From assembly GCA_946479255.1 (NCBI GenBank), contig CAMLFK010000121.1:1-14415 (forward strand): DNA of 14,415 nucleotides, written 5' to 3'. Shown here piece by piece: positions 1 through 7,313 of the stretch. This stretch comes from an uncultured Oxalobacteraceae bacterium. GTDB taxonomy: Bacteria; Pseudomonadota; Gammaproteobacteria; Burkholderiales; Burkholderiaceae. Every line of letters starts with the position of its first letter. Position 1 is the first letter of the stretch. The notes under the pieces are model-generated. The model made no database searches, was not told where the DNA came from, and worked only from the letters and a program-made list of their open reading frames with translations. The translations under genes were made by a program, and so were the position numbers.

Positions 1-206
1 CCGACATCTTCACCCTGTCGACCAGCCTGGCCGGCCTGCCCGGCATGTCGATCCCCTGCGGATTCGGCGCCGGCGAGAAGAACGCCAAGCGCCCGGTCGG
101 CCTGCAGATCATCGGCAACTACTTCAAGGAAGCCAAGCTGCTGGGTATCGCCCACCAGTACCAGCAGGTGACCGACTGGCATACCCGCGCTCCCGCAGGC
201 GTTTAA
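1..206 (+). CDS. gatA: Glu-tRNA(Gln)/Asp-tRNA(Asn) amidotransferase subunit A, C-terminal end (partial)
   Basis: This is the 3' end of an open frame that enters the window from the left (first full codon at position 3) and stops at TAA 204-206. The 67 visible residues match the GatA C terminus: the [14 protein letters not shown] stretch, then [15 protein letters not shown], and a final TDWHTR-type tail. GatA is the amidase subunit that frees ammonia from glutamine or asparagine so that GatB can amidate mischarged Glu-tRNA(Gln) or Asp-tRNA(Asn) in the cytoplasm. The catalytic Ser-cisSer-Lys triad lies upstream and cannot be checked. gatB follows after 35 bases on the same strand with no terminator between them, so the two are almost certainly co-transcribed, as in the usual gatCAB operon. 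Identification is firm despite truncation. Confidence 0.93.
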   Translation, partial: DIFTLSTSLAGLPGMSIPCGFGAGEKNAKRPVGLQIIGNYFKEAKLLGIAHQYQQVTDWHTRAPAGV

Positions 207-241
207 CGAGCCGCACGCAACCAATACAGAGAGAATTCAAT

Positions 242-1702
<1,461 letters not shown>

Positions 1703-1726
1703 GCTTCACCAGCACTGTCGCCAAAG

Positions 1727-1758
1727 CGCCGTCCCCGCCTGTGCCGGGACGGCGTTTT
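1727..1758 (+). terminator. Rho-independent terminator after gatB
   Basis: A perfect 9-bp GC-rich stem (CGCCGTCCC 1727-1735 with GGGACGGCG 1746-1754) encloses a 10-base loop and is followed at once by TTTT at 1755-1758. It begins 24 bases after the gatB stop. The minus-strand DUF488 gene ends at 1758, so the same hairpin may also stop transcription from that side, although its T tract there (CTTT) is weaker. Confidence 0.85.
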
Positions 1759-2309
1759 CACTTCAGGCCGTCGTTCCCGGCCTCGCCCAACTCCGGCGGA
1801 TAGCTGATGACCTTCCCGTCGACGTGAGCGAACGGTGTGAGCACATGCGGGCGGCGCTTCTGCTTGCCGATGATATGCTCCACCTTCACACCGCGCACCA
1901 GCAGCGCATCGGCCACCATCGAACGGTGGCAGCGCCACGGCACCGACTCGGCGCACATCAGCGCGCAGCGCTTTTCGCCCGCCATGGCGGCGACGTCGTC
2001 GACGTTCTGTGCGAACTCGGGCGTCTGCATGTAGTCGGCATAGCCACGAAACGATGTGTTACGCCAGCCGCCGTTGGGCGAATCCTTCTTGGGATGGCGC
2101 AGGCCGCCCAATCCGGCAATATGCTTGTAGCCGATGCCGGCATCGGCCAGCGACGCCGGCAGCGCGTCTTGTGCAAACTGCGGATTGTGGCGCGACTTCG
2201 GGACGGTCCTGATGTCGAGCACGCAGTCGATCTCGTTTAAGCGCAGCAATTCCAAAAACTCCTCGATCGACCGGTTCGAATGACCGATCGTGCAGACCAG
2301 TTTCGTCAT
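1758..2309 (-). CDS. DUF488 family protein
   Basis: A 183-residue protein of the DUF488 family, a small cytoplasmic family of unproven biochemical role. Family hallmarks visible here: TIGHSNRS at residues 7-14, LDIRTVPKSR at 31-40, a KHIAGLGGLR segment at 62-71, and the conserved CAESVPWRCHR at 119-129 with two cysteines and a His-Arg pair that look like a ligand or active-site cluster. I chose the ATG at 2309: GGAG at 2316-2319 sits 6 bases upstream of it. An in-frame TTG at 2315 would add two residues but directly abuts that GGAG and is unlikely to be used. The gene diverges from the sugar dehydrogenase gene across 141 bases and converges on gatB with a shared hairpin. No operon partner is present. 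Family assignment is firm, function unknown. Confidence 0.9.
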   Translation of the reverse strand: MTKLVCTIGHSNRSIEEFLELLRLNEIDCVLDIRTVPKSRHNPQFAQDALPASLADAGIGYKHIAGLGGLRHPKKDSPNGGWRNTSFRGYADYMQTPEFAQNVDDVAAMAGEKRCALMCAESVPWRCHRSMVADALLVRGVKVEHIIGKQKRRPHVLTPFAHVDGKVISYPPELGEAGNDGLK

Positions 2310-2450
2310 GACCAACTCCGCGATAGCTGAAGGTCTATTCTTGCGTAGATGGGAGCAAGGCGGCGCAGGCCAGCATGGTTTCGCATGGCGCGTGCGCTTT
2401 TTCAGCCGTTCCGTTAGGATTGTTGTTCCACCAATCGGAAGGAGACCCGC
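2310..2450. promoter_or_regulatory. Divergent intergenic region between DUF488 and sugar dehydrogenase genes
   Basis: This 141-base gap must hold the promoters of both flanking genes. A -10-like TAGGAT lies at 2415-2420, but no convincing -35 sits at the right distance. The clearest element is the plus-strand ribosome site AAGGAG at 2439-2444, 6 bases before the ATG at 2451. I see no strong operator palindrome. Confidence 0.4.
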
Positions 2451-3608
2451 ATGTCCCGCCCTACCTTGCCTGTTTGCATCGCACTAAGCTTTGCCCTGGC
2501 GTCGCCGCTGGCGCTCGCGCAACTGGCCGTCAGCGATGCCCCTCCCAATGTGAAAGGCTGGCGCGCCGTCACCGTGGCCGAGGGTATCAAACACCCGTGG
2601 GCGATGGCGTGGCTGCCGGACGGGCGTTTGCTGGTCACCAGCAAACAGGGCACTCTGCATCTGCTCAACGGCAATAAATTCGACCCTGTGCCGCTGGAAG
2701 GCTTGCCGAAAGTGTTCACCGACGGCCAGGCCGGCTTGCTCGACATCGCCGTCCACCCGGCCGACAAGCAGAACCCGCGTATTTATATGACGATGGCGAC
2801 CGGGACACGCGACGCCAACCGGTCCACGCTGGTGCAGGGCCGCTTCGACGGCAAGCGCGTCCACGGCATCAAGACCATCTTCAAGGTCACGCCGGACAAA
2901 AGCGGCAGCGAACACTTCGGTTCGCGCCTGCTGTGGCAAGCGGATGGCAGCTTATTGATGAGCATTGGCGACGGCGGCAACCAGCCGCAAAAAATCGGCG
3001 GCATGCTGGCGCGCGAACAGGCCCAGAACCTGGGCAGCCACCATGGATCGATCCTGCGCCTGACCGACGAGGGCAAACCGGCCGCCGGCAATCCGCTGGC
3101 AACGCGCCCCAAAGCATTGCCGGAAATCTGGAGTTACGGACACCGCAACATTCAGGGACTGACGCGCGATGCGGCCGGCCGGGTATGGGCAAGCGAACAC
3201 GGCCCGCGCGGCGGCGATGAGCTGAACCTGATCGAAGGCGGCCAGAATTATGGTTGGCCCTTGCAAAGTTACGGCAATGACTACGGCTCCAACGAGCCGA
3301 TCGGCAAACCTGTGGTGCCAGGCATCACAGGTCCCAAGGTGGCCTGGGTACCGTCGCCAGCGCCGTCCGGCCTGGCGTACTACACCGGATCGCAGTTCCC
3401 GCAATGGCGCGGCAGCCTGTTCAGCGGCGGCCTGGCAAGCACCGATGTGCGCCGCATCATGCTCGACAAGAATGGCAAGGTCACAGGGCAGGAACGCCTG
3501 GATATCGGCAAGCGCGTGCGCGATGTGCGCCAGGGACCGGATGGCCACTTGTATCTGCTGACCGATGAAGGCAACGGCAAGCTGCTCAGGATCGTGCCGC
3601 AGCGGTAG
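2451..3608 (+). CDS. PQQ-dependent sugar (aldose) dehydrogenase, exported
   Basis: A 385-residue protein of the soluble PQQ glucose/sorbosone dehydrogenase family (the E. coli Asd/YliI type), a six-bladed beta-propeller that oxidises aldose sugars in the periplasm using pyrroloquinoline quinone and Ca2+. Residues 1-23 are a classic signal peptide with cleavage predicted after ALA (23/24). Motifs seen: HPWAMAWLPDGRLLVTSKQG (48-67), EHFGSRLLWQADGSLLMSIGDGG (starting at 154; His155 fits the catalytic base position of the family), WSYGHRNIQGL (228-237) and EHGPRGGDELN (249-259). The start is set by a strong AAGGAG site 6 bases upstream. No pqq biosynthesis genes are present, so the cofactor would come from elsewhere or from the environment. 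It converges on the next gene with only 16 bases between stops. Confidence 0.93.
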   Translation: MSRPTLPVCIALSFALASPLALAQLAVSDAPPNVKGWRAVTVAEGIKHPWAMAWLPDGRLLVTSKQGTLHLLNGNKFDPVPLEGLPKVFTDGQAGLLDIAVHPADKQNPRIYMTMATGTRDANRSTLVQGRFDGKRVHGIKTIFKVTPDKSGSEHFGSRLLWQADGSLLMSIGDGGNQPQKIGGMLAREQAQNLGSHHGSILRLTDEGKPAAGNPLATRPKALPEIWSYGHRNIQGLTRDAAGRVWASEHGPRGGDELNLIEGGQNYGWPLQSYGNDYGSNEPIGKPVVPGITGPKVAWVPSPAPSGLAYYTGSQFPQWRGSLFSGGLASTDVRRIMLDKNGKVTGQERLDIGKRVRDVRQGPDGHLYLLTDEGNGKLLRIVPQR

Positions 3609-3624
3609 TTTCGCCTCAACAGGC

Positions 3625-3993
3625 TCACTGCACTGGAACGTCTGTGAACAACTTGTTCACGATTTTCCAGTCCTCACCCTGGCGGATGAAGCTCAAGTAG
3701 TCGACGTAGTTGTAGTCGAACATGGGGCAATGCACTTTCGCGTAGGCGATGTTGTGCGTCACCTCGACCGAGATGGGCTTCATCCTGAATGGCTCGCCGA
3801 GCGCCGCGGGCGACTGGCGGCCTGCTACTACCGCCAGGTACTCCTCCAGCGGGCGGAAGTACGCCGCTCCGCGCACATCGGCGAATAGCAAGGCGCGGTG
3901 GTCGAATACCGAGCGCAACATCCCGACATCTCCGTGGTACACACCGAGGCAATAGGCGTCGACCGCTGCGAGCACAGCTTCATGTGGATGCAT
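3625..3993 (-). CDS. NTF2-like / putative lumazine-binding-type protein
   Basis: A 122-residue protein with the size and pattern of the NTF2-like/SnoaL superfamily, closest by eye to the Lumazine_bd_2 group: an N-terminal helix with VDAYCLGVYHGD (residues 11-22), LRSVFDHRALLFAD, a central FRPLEEYLAVV helix, and a C-terminal beta meander ending SFIRQGEDWKIVNKLF (101-116). Such domains are small cone-shaped folds used as enzymes or binding modules; the ligand here is unknown. The open frame runs much further upstream, but the ATG at 3993 is preferred: GGGGAAGG at 4001-4008 sits 7 bases before it, and the upstream extension overlaps the flavodoxin gene out of frame. It follows the flavodoxin stop by 17 bases, so it is the third gene of a tautomerase-flavodoxin-NTF2 operon. 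Confidence 0.8.
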   Translation of the reverse strand: MHPHEAVLAAVDAYCLGVYHGDVGMLRSVFDHRALLFADVRGAAYFRPLEEYLAVVAGRQSPAALGEPFRMKPISVEVTHNIAYAKVHCPMFDYNYVDYLSFIRQGEDWKIVNKLFTDVPVQ

Positions 3994-4010
3994 GGCCTTG
4001 CCTTCCCCGA

Positions 4011-4565
4011 TCACGACAGCCGCGCGCTGACTGCGCGAATACGTTGGCCGAAGGCATACGCGGTGCGCAGATCGCCATCCGACATCTCGTCCGGCGATGC
4101 ATCGGCGGGACTCGCCGTCGCCAGGCCGGCAAACGAGGACAGGTAGTTGAGGTCTTCCCGCGTGGACGCCTTCAAGTTGGCAGGCATCATTCCCATCCCG
4201 GCCCACAGCATCCCGTGCTGCTGCGACAAGGTGAACAGCGCGTTGATCGCCATCTGCTTGTCGCCGGCCACGGATGCCGAATTGGTGAATGCGGCGCCGA
4301 GCTTGTCCTTCCACCCCTGCGCAGCCCAGACCTTGGAACTTGCATCGGCAAATTTCTTGAACTGCCAGCTCACATTGCCCATGTAAGTAGGCGAGCCGAA
4401 CACGATCGAGGCGGCACCGGCGAGCAGGTCCCAGCCGCTTTCCGGCAGGTTTCCTTCGGCGTCGATCGGCAGCAGTGTGGCGCCGCTCCCCTCGGCCACG
4501 GCCTCCGCCACCTTGCGTGTATGGCCGTAGCCGCTGTGATAGACGATGACGATGTGTTTGCTCAT
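4011..4565 (-). CDS. Flavodoxin / NAD(P)H:quinone oxidoreductase-like protein (WrbA-related)
   Basis: A 184-residue cytoplasmic flavodoxin-fold protein. The FMN phosphate-binding loop is YHSGYGHTRKVA (residues 9-20), and the second FMN contact is GSPTYMGNVSWQFKKF (57-72); TNSASVAGDKQ and QQHGMLWAGMGM correspond to the third loop region of WrbA-type quinone reductases. The family carries out two-electron quinone reduction or serves as an FMN electron carrier; the exact substrate is not readable. The length is a little short of typical WrbA (about 200), so I do not assign that symbol. The start ATG at 4565 is supported by AGGAG at 4572-4576, spaced 6 bases. It lies 32 bases downstream of the tautomerase stop and 17 bases upstream of the NTF2-like gene, which points to one transcript. 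Confidence 0.87.
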   Translation of the reverse strand: MSKHIVIVYHSGYGHTRKVAEAVAEGSGATLLPIDAEGNLPESGWDLLAGAASIVFGSPTYMGNVSWQFKKFADASSKVWAAQGWKDKLGAAFTNSASVAGDKQMAINALFTLSQQHGMLWAGMGMMPANLKASTREDLNYLSSFAGLATASPADASPDEMSDGDLRTAYAFGQRIRAVSARLS

Positions 4566-4597
4566 TGCATGCTCCTGGTCATTGAAAGTAAGTAGGT

Positions 4598-4804
4598 TCA
4601 GCCGGTCGCGCGGGCGCGCAGCTCGGTCACTGAAGACCCGGCAATGCCCCAGTTGTCGGTATCGACCTCGTCGATGACAACGAAGGTCGTCGCGGGATCC
4701 TTGCCAAGCGTGCGCACGACAAGCTCGGTCGCTCCCGCGATCAACAAGTTTTTTTGGGCTGTTGTCACGCCGTCACGGGTGACCTGGATGAGGATGTATG
4801 GCAT
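4598..4804 (-). CDS. 4-oxalocrotonate tautomerase family protein
   Basis: A 68-residue protein starting Met-Pro, the hallmark of the 4-OT family, in which Met is removed and the N-terminal proline acts as the general base for keto-enol tautomerisation. The pattern MPYILIQVTRDG-, a helix with KNLLIAGATELVVRTLG, then TTFVVIDEVDTDNWGIAGSSV matches the beta-alpha-beta 4-OT fold (oligomeric, cytoplasmic). The DNWGIAG segment is typical of small stand-alone tautomerases. Its substrate cannot be told from sequence. It is the promoter-proximal gene of the minus-strand cassette and faces the LysR gene across about 100 bases. A weak AAGG ribosome site lies 5 to 6 bases upstream of the ATG. Confidence 0.9.
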   Translation of the reverse strand: MPYILIQVTRDGVTTAQKNLLIAGATELVVRTLGKDPATTFVVIDEVDTDNWGIAGSSVTELRARATG

Positions 4805-4850
4805 GTTTGCCTTGGGTGCTTGCGACAGAACTCATCTTAATTACCAAGCC

Positions 4851-4876
4851 TGAATGAATAAATATAAAATCATTCA
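4851..4876. promoter_or_regulatory. Dyad operator candidate between tautomerase operon and LysR gene
   Basis: TGAATGA (4851-4857) and TCATTCA (4870-4876) form a perfect 7-bp inverted repeat around an AT-rich 12-base centre. The centre contains TATAAA at 4863-4868, a plausible plus-strand -10 for the LysR gene. Span and position fit a LysR-type regulator site controlling both its own gene and the divergent operon. Binding is inference. Confidence 0.55.
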
Positions 4877-4903
4877 TTACACTCATTACTAAGAGTTATG
4901 AAT

Positions 4904-5812
4904 ATGGGCCGGGTTTTCGACACCCAGATGCTTGGCAACATCGAGCTCTTCTGCAAGACGGCGGAGCTGCAGAGCTTCACGGCCGCGGCCGCGCAGGCTG
5001 GGGTCACGCAAGCGGCGGTGAGCCGCGCAGTATCAAGGTTGGAGGCGCGGCTGGGGGTGCAGCTACTGGTGCGCTCTACCCGTACCGTCCGCCTGAGTGA
5101 CTGGGGCCGCACGTATTACGATCATTGCCGGCAAGCGCTTAGCCAGCTGGAAGAGGTCGAACGCGAAATGAAGGGGGTTCAGGCGGAGGCCAGCGGCCAG
5201 GTCAGGATCAGCCTGCCGACCAGCTACGCGCACTTCCGGGTGCTGCCCTTGCTGGCGGCGTTCAGCGAGCAGTATCCCAAGGTGCGGCTTGACATCGGGC
5301 TGACCAACCAGAACGCCGACCTGGTGGCCGATGGCATCGACCTGGCCATTCGCGCCCGCCACCTTCCCGATTCGGGCCTGGTTGCGCGCAAGCTGGAAGA
5401 CGCCGAGCTCGTCATCGTGGCCTCGCCGGCCTACCTGGCGCGTTGCGGAACCCCTGAGGCCATCGAGGATCTGCGCCATCACAATTGCATCCAGTTCGAA
5501 CGGCCCCGCACCGGGCAAGCGGTTCCCTGGCTGCTAAGAATCGGCGAGCAGGACAGCGAGGTGGACACCTTCGGCGCGCTCTGCTTTAGCGGCGATATCG
5601 TGGGCCTGGCCACGGCTGCGCGCGCTGGCGCGGGCCTGACCCAGGTGTATCGCTTCATGGTGAAAGACGACCTGATCAACAAGCGACTGGTGGAAGTCAT
5701 GCCCCGGTTCGGCGGCACGTCCCGCCCCTTCAACCTGATCTACCCGGCCCATCGCCACATGCCGTATCCTGTGCGGATCTTCATCGACTTCCTGTTGGAC
5801 AAGCTGCGTTAG
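4904..5812 (+). CDS. LysR-family transcriptional regulator
   Basis: A 302-residue LTTR of normal length. The N-terminal winged helix-turn-helix is clear: ELFCKTAELQSFTAAAAQAG, then VTQAAVSRAVSRLEARLGV and LLVRSTRTVRLSDWG (about residues 15-68). The rest is the periplasmic-binding-protein-like effector domain beginning at GQVRISLPTSYAHFRVLPLL, closest to the CrgA/AaeR-like branch common in Proteobacteria. I place the start at the ATG at 4904 because AAGAG at 4891-4895 lies 8 bases upstream; an in-frame ATG at 4898 lies only 2 bases after it. It diverges from the tautomerase-flavodoxin-NTF2 operon, so regulation of that operon is the natural inference. The effector is unknown; a quinone, phenolic or electrophile would fit the neighbours. 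DUF1697 follows after 16 bases and may share the transcript. Confidence 0.93.
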   Translation: MGRVFDTQMLGNIELFCKTAELQSFTAAAAQAGVTQAAVSRAVSRLEARLGVQLLVRSTRTVRLSDWGRTYYDHCRQALSQLEEVEREMKGVQAEASGQVRISLPTSYAHFRVLPLLAAFSEQYPKVRLDIGLTNQNADLVADGIDLAIRARHLPDSGLVARKLEDAELVIVASPAYLARCGTPEAIEDLRHHNCIQFERPRTGQAVPWLLRIGEQDSEVDTFGALCFSGDIVGLATAARAGAGLTQVYRFMVKDDLINKRLVEVMPRFGGTSRPFNLIYPAHRHMPYPVRIFIDFLLDKLR

Positions 5813-5828
5813 CCAATCGCCCAAGACC

Positions 5829-6341
5829 ATGACAAGCTTTATCGCCCTATTACGCGCCGTGAATGTCGGCGGCACCGGTAAATTGCCGATGAACGAACTG
5901 AAAACGATGTGCGAAGCGGCCGGTTTCGAGAAGGTGCAAACCTACATCGCCAGCGGCAATGTTGTATTCGACAGCAGGAAGACCGCCGCGCAAGTGAAGC
6001 TGCTGCTGGAAAAAGCATTGGGCGCCTACGCCGGCAAGCCGGTCGACGTGCTTGTGCGAACCGGGCCCGAGCTGGCAGCCGTGCTGGCCAACAACCCCTA
6101 CCCCGAGGCCGCGCCCAACCGTACCGTGGCGATATTTCTCGACGAAGCGCCTGCCAGCGACGCACTCGACACCGTGCGTGGCCGCAAGGACGAACAGCTC
6201 GCGCTCGGCACGCGCGAAATTTACGTGCATTACGGTGAAGGCATGGGCCAGTCCAAGCTGACTATCCCGGCCGCAAAGTCTGGCACTGCGCGCAACATCA
6301 ATACCATCAGCAAGCTCGCAGGCATGCTCGCCGCGCGCTGA
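5829..6341 (+). CDS. DUF1697 family protein
   Basis: A 170-residue protein of the DUF1697 family, a widespread small cytoplasmic family with no established function. Family features seen: the N-terminal FIALLRAVNVGGTGKLPMNEL, the YIASGNVVFDS strand-turn (about residues 39-49), VDVLVRTGPELAAVLANNPY and a C-terminal basic segment with AKSGTARNINTISKLAGML. The ATG at 5829 has no good Shine-Dalgarno; with only 16 bases from the LysR stop, translation may depend on ribosomes arriving from the LysR gene. There is no functional hint beyond that position. A T-run follows the stop (see the weak terminator entry). Family assignment is strong; role unknown. Confidence 0.88.
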   Translation: MTSFIALLRAVNVGGTGKLPMNELKTMCEAAGFEKVQTYIASGNVVFDSRKTAAQVKLLLEKALGAYAGKPVDVLVRTGPELAAVLANNPYPEAAPNRTVAIFLDEAPASDALDTVRGRKDEQLALGTREIYVHYGEGMGQSKLTIPAAKSGTARNINTISKLAGMLAAR

Positions 6342-6355
6342 TACAAGCGTTTTTT
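6335..6355 (+). terminator. Weak intrinsic terminator candidate after DUF1697 gene
   Basis: A short stem (GCGCT with AGCGT, the last pair G-T) overlaps the DUF1697 stop codon and runs directly into six Ts at 6350-6355. The stem is only about 5 bp, so termination would be inefficient; the stronger hairpins downstream at 6372-6472 may back it up. Confidence 0.35.
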
Positions 6356-6371
6356 ATTGTGGAGCATTGGC

Positions 6372-6415
6372 GGCGCCCGCTGGTTCAGATGACAGCAGAT
6401 CGCAGAGCGGGCGCC
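6372..6415. repeat. Perfect 10-bp inverted repeat (hairpin) between convergent genes
   Basis: GGCGCCCGCT (6372-6381) pairs perfectly with AGCGGGCGCC (6406-6415) around a 24-base loop. No T-tract follows on either strand, so it is not a canonical intrinsic terminator, but it lies between the convergent DUF1697 and six-cysteine genes and could block read-through or protect a 3' end. Confidence 0.6.
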
Positions 6416-6418
6416 AGC

Positions 6419-6472
6419 AAAAACGGTCAGCGACATGACAGTGCCGCTTCTAGGCTGTCATGCCAAACCGTT
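6419..6472 (-). terminator. Two-tier hairpin terminator of the six-cysteine protein gene
   Basis: Reading the minus strand, the gene stop is followed after 10 bases by AACGGT, then CATGACAG, a 13-base loop, CTGTCATG and ACCGTT, running into a five-T tract. That is an 8-bp inner stem (6434-6441 with 6455-6462) and a 6-bp outer stem (6422-6427 with 6467-6472) separated by a small internal loop. Position, orientation and T-tract all point to an intrinsic terminator for the gene at 6483-6797. Confidence 0.65.
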
Positions 6473-6482
6473 CTCGATCACT

Positions 6483-6797
6483 TTATGGACGGCATACAGC
6501 CATGCATTCGGCCATCACCTGATTGTATCTCTGAGTATATACATAATCAGCTTGAGATCCGGTGATGAAACTGATGCAATAATCGTAGGCAGCCTGCCCG
6601 TGCTGGGTAAGCGTTGAGGCACAAATGCTAGGCGCGTTCGCAATCATTTGGTTTTTTGCCTGCATTCCTGCACCATGTGCATAGTTGCCGCAAGTGGTCG
6701 TGCAACTTTCCTGAGCGTGGGCGATTGAGGCCGACAACATGAGTGTAGAGGCAACGATTGCGAGCGCTTTAACTGACACTTTGGAAAAGATTTTCAT
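6483..6797 (-). CDS. Small exported six-cysteine protein, unknown function
   Basis: A 104-residue protein I do not recognise. Residues 1-28 form a clear Sec signal peptide (basic MKIFSKVSVK, hydrophobic core, cleavage expected after AHA 28/29). The mature part, about 76 residues, carries exactly six cysteines: C32, C36, C59, C74, C98 and C102. The outer ones form two CX3C pairs, one at each end, suggestive of disulfide-stapled helices in the periplasm or outside the cell. The start is well supported by AGGAA 7 bases upstream of the ATG, and a good terminator sits just after the stop, so it appears to be a monocistronic gene. Its DNA is less GC-rich than the flanking genes. It has no identifiable enzyme motif and no lipobox. 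It is most likely real; function is open. Confidence 0.75.
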   Translation of the reverse strand: MKIFSKVSVKALAIVASTLMLSASIAHAQESCTTTCGNYAHGAGMQAKNQMIANAPSICASTLTQHGQAAYDYCISFITGSQADYVYTQRYNQVMAECMAVCRP

Positions 6798-6840
6798 GTA
6801 GCATTCCTGTTAAGGTTGTGGGAAAGGTTGCTGAGTTGAA

Positions 6841-6871
6841 TTGATCCTGCGCGGCCTGGCCACAGGATCAA
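6841..6871. repeat. Perfect 9-bp inverted repeat upstream of the six-cysteine gene
   Basis: TTGATCCTG (6841-6849) and CAGGATCAA (6863-6871) are exact reverse complements around a 13-base GC-rich centre. The dyad ends 44 bases before the ATG at 6797, so it could be an operator or, if the transcript starts further upstream, a leader hairpin. Confidence 0.65.
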
Positions 6872-7081
6872 GCACTTCCGCGCGACCGAATTCCTGATAT
6901 GGAAGTCGACGAGTGGAAATTTGTCATGCACCGAGCGAACGCTGGTGCCAAAGATGGGTGCAGCGCCATCAGCGGATTTCAATCCCGGCAAATTGGCGCT
7001 GAAGGAAAAAGTGCCTGGCCGCATTGTTGCCGCAGTCGTCGTCCATCGGTAGCATCTTTCCCTCGCTGCAAATGTAAGATA

Positions 7082-7165
7082 TTTTGAAAGATTGTATATT
7101 ATATAAAATGCACTTCAAGATATATTTTCACTCAAGCTACATTTACAACAGTCTGGCAAATTTAG
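7082..7165 (-). promoter_or_regulatory. AT-rich patch with a -10-like element
   Basis: This patch is conspicuously AT-rich against GC-rich surroundings. On the minus strand it contains a consensus TATAAT (complement of 7098-7103), but I cannot find a good -35 at 16-18 bases. If used, it would give the six-cysteine gene a leader of nearly 300 bases. It could equally be a protein-bound AT-rich region or a remnant of acquired DNA. Confidence 0.3.
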
Positions 7166-7245
7166 CGGGGCGCGAAAACAAGGGCGGGTTGGCACCGGGC
7201 ATCAATCACTGCTCGTGGCTTGCCCGCCTGGCGAGAAAGGAGGGA

Positions 7246-7302
7246 GCGACAGGCCTGAAAGCCTGTCGCCAATAAGGAGGGTTGTTCAGCGACCTGTCGC
7301 TG
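7246..7302 (-). terminator. Paired hairpins downstream of pyrE, possible terminator region
   Basis: Two perfect stems lie just past the pyrE stop: CAGCGAC/GTCGCTG (7287-7293 with 7296-7302, 2-base centre) and GCGACAGGC/GCCTGTCGC (7246-7254 with 7261-7269, 6-base loop). Both contain the same GCGACAGG core on the minus strand. Neither is followed by a strong T-tract, so termination efficiency is uncertain. Confidence 0.45.
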
Positions 7303-7313
7303 GCCTTGCGGAC

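Larger units (their letters stand above)
6798..7313. other. 516-base stretch without a supportable gene
   Basis: No convincing coding region lies here. A 76-codon minus-strand frame (6794-7024) lacks a ribosome site and family-like composition. The stretch holds the inverted repeat at 6841-6871, a strongly AT-rich patch at about 7080-7165, and two hairpins downstream of pyrE at 7246-7302. It probably serves as the promoter and leader of the six-cysteine gene on the left and as the pyrE 3' region on the right. Confidence 0.6.

Noticed and set aside
6794..7024. 76-codon minus-strand frame ending with an ATGA overlap on the six-cysteine gene
   Set aside because: The overlap is tempting, but there is no ribosome site at its ATG, the composition looks random, and it runs through the dyad at 6841-6871. 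Most likely chance.
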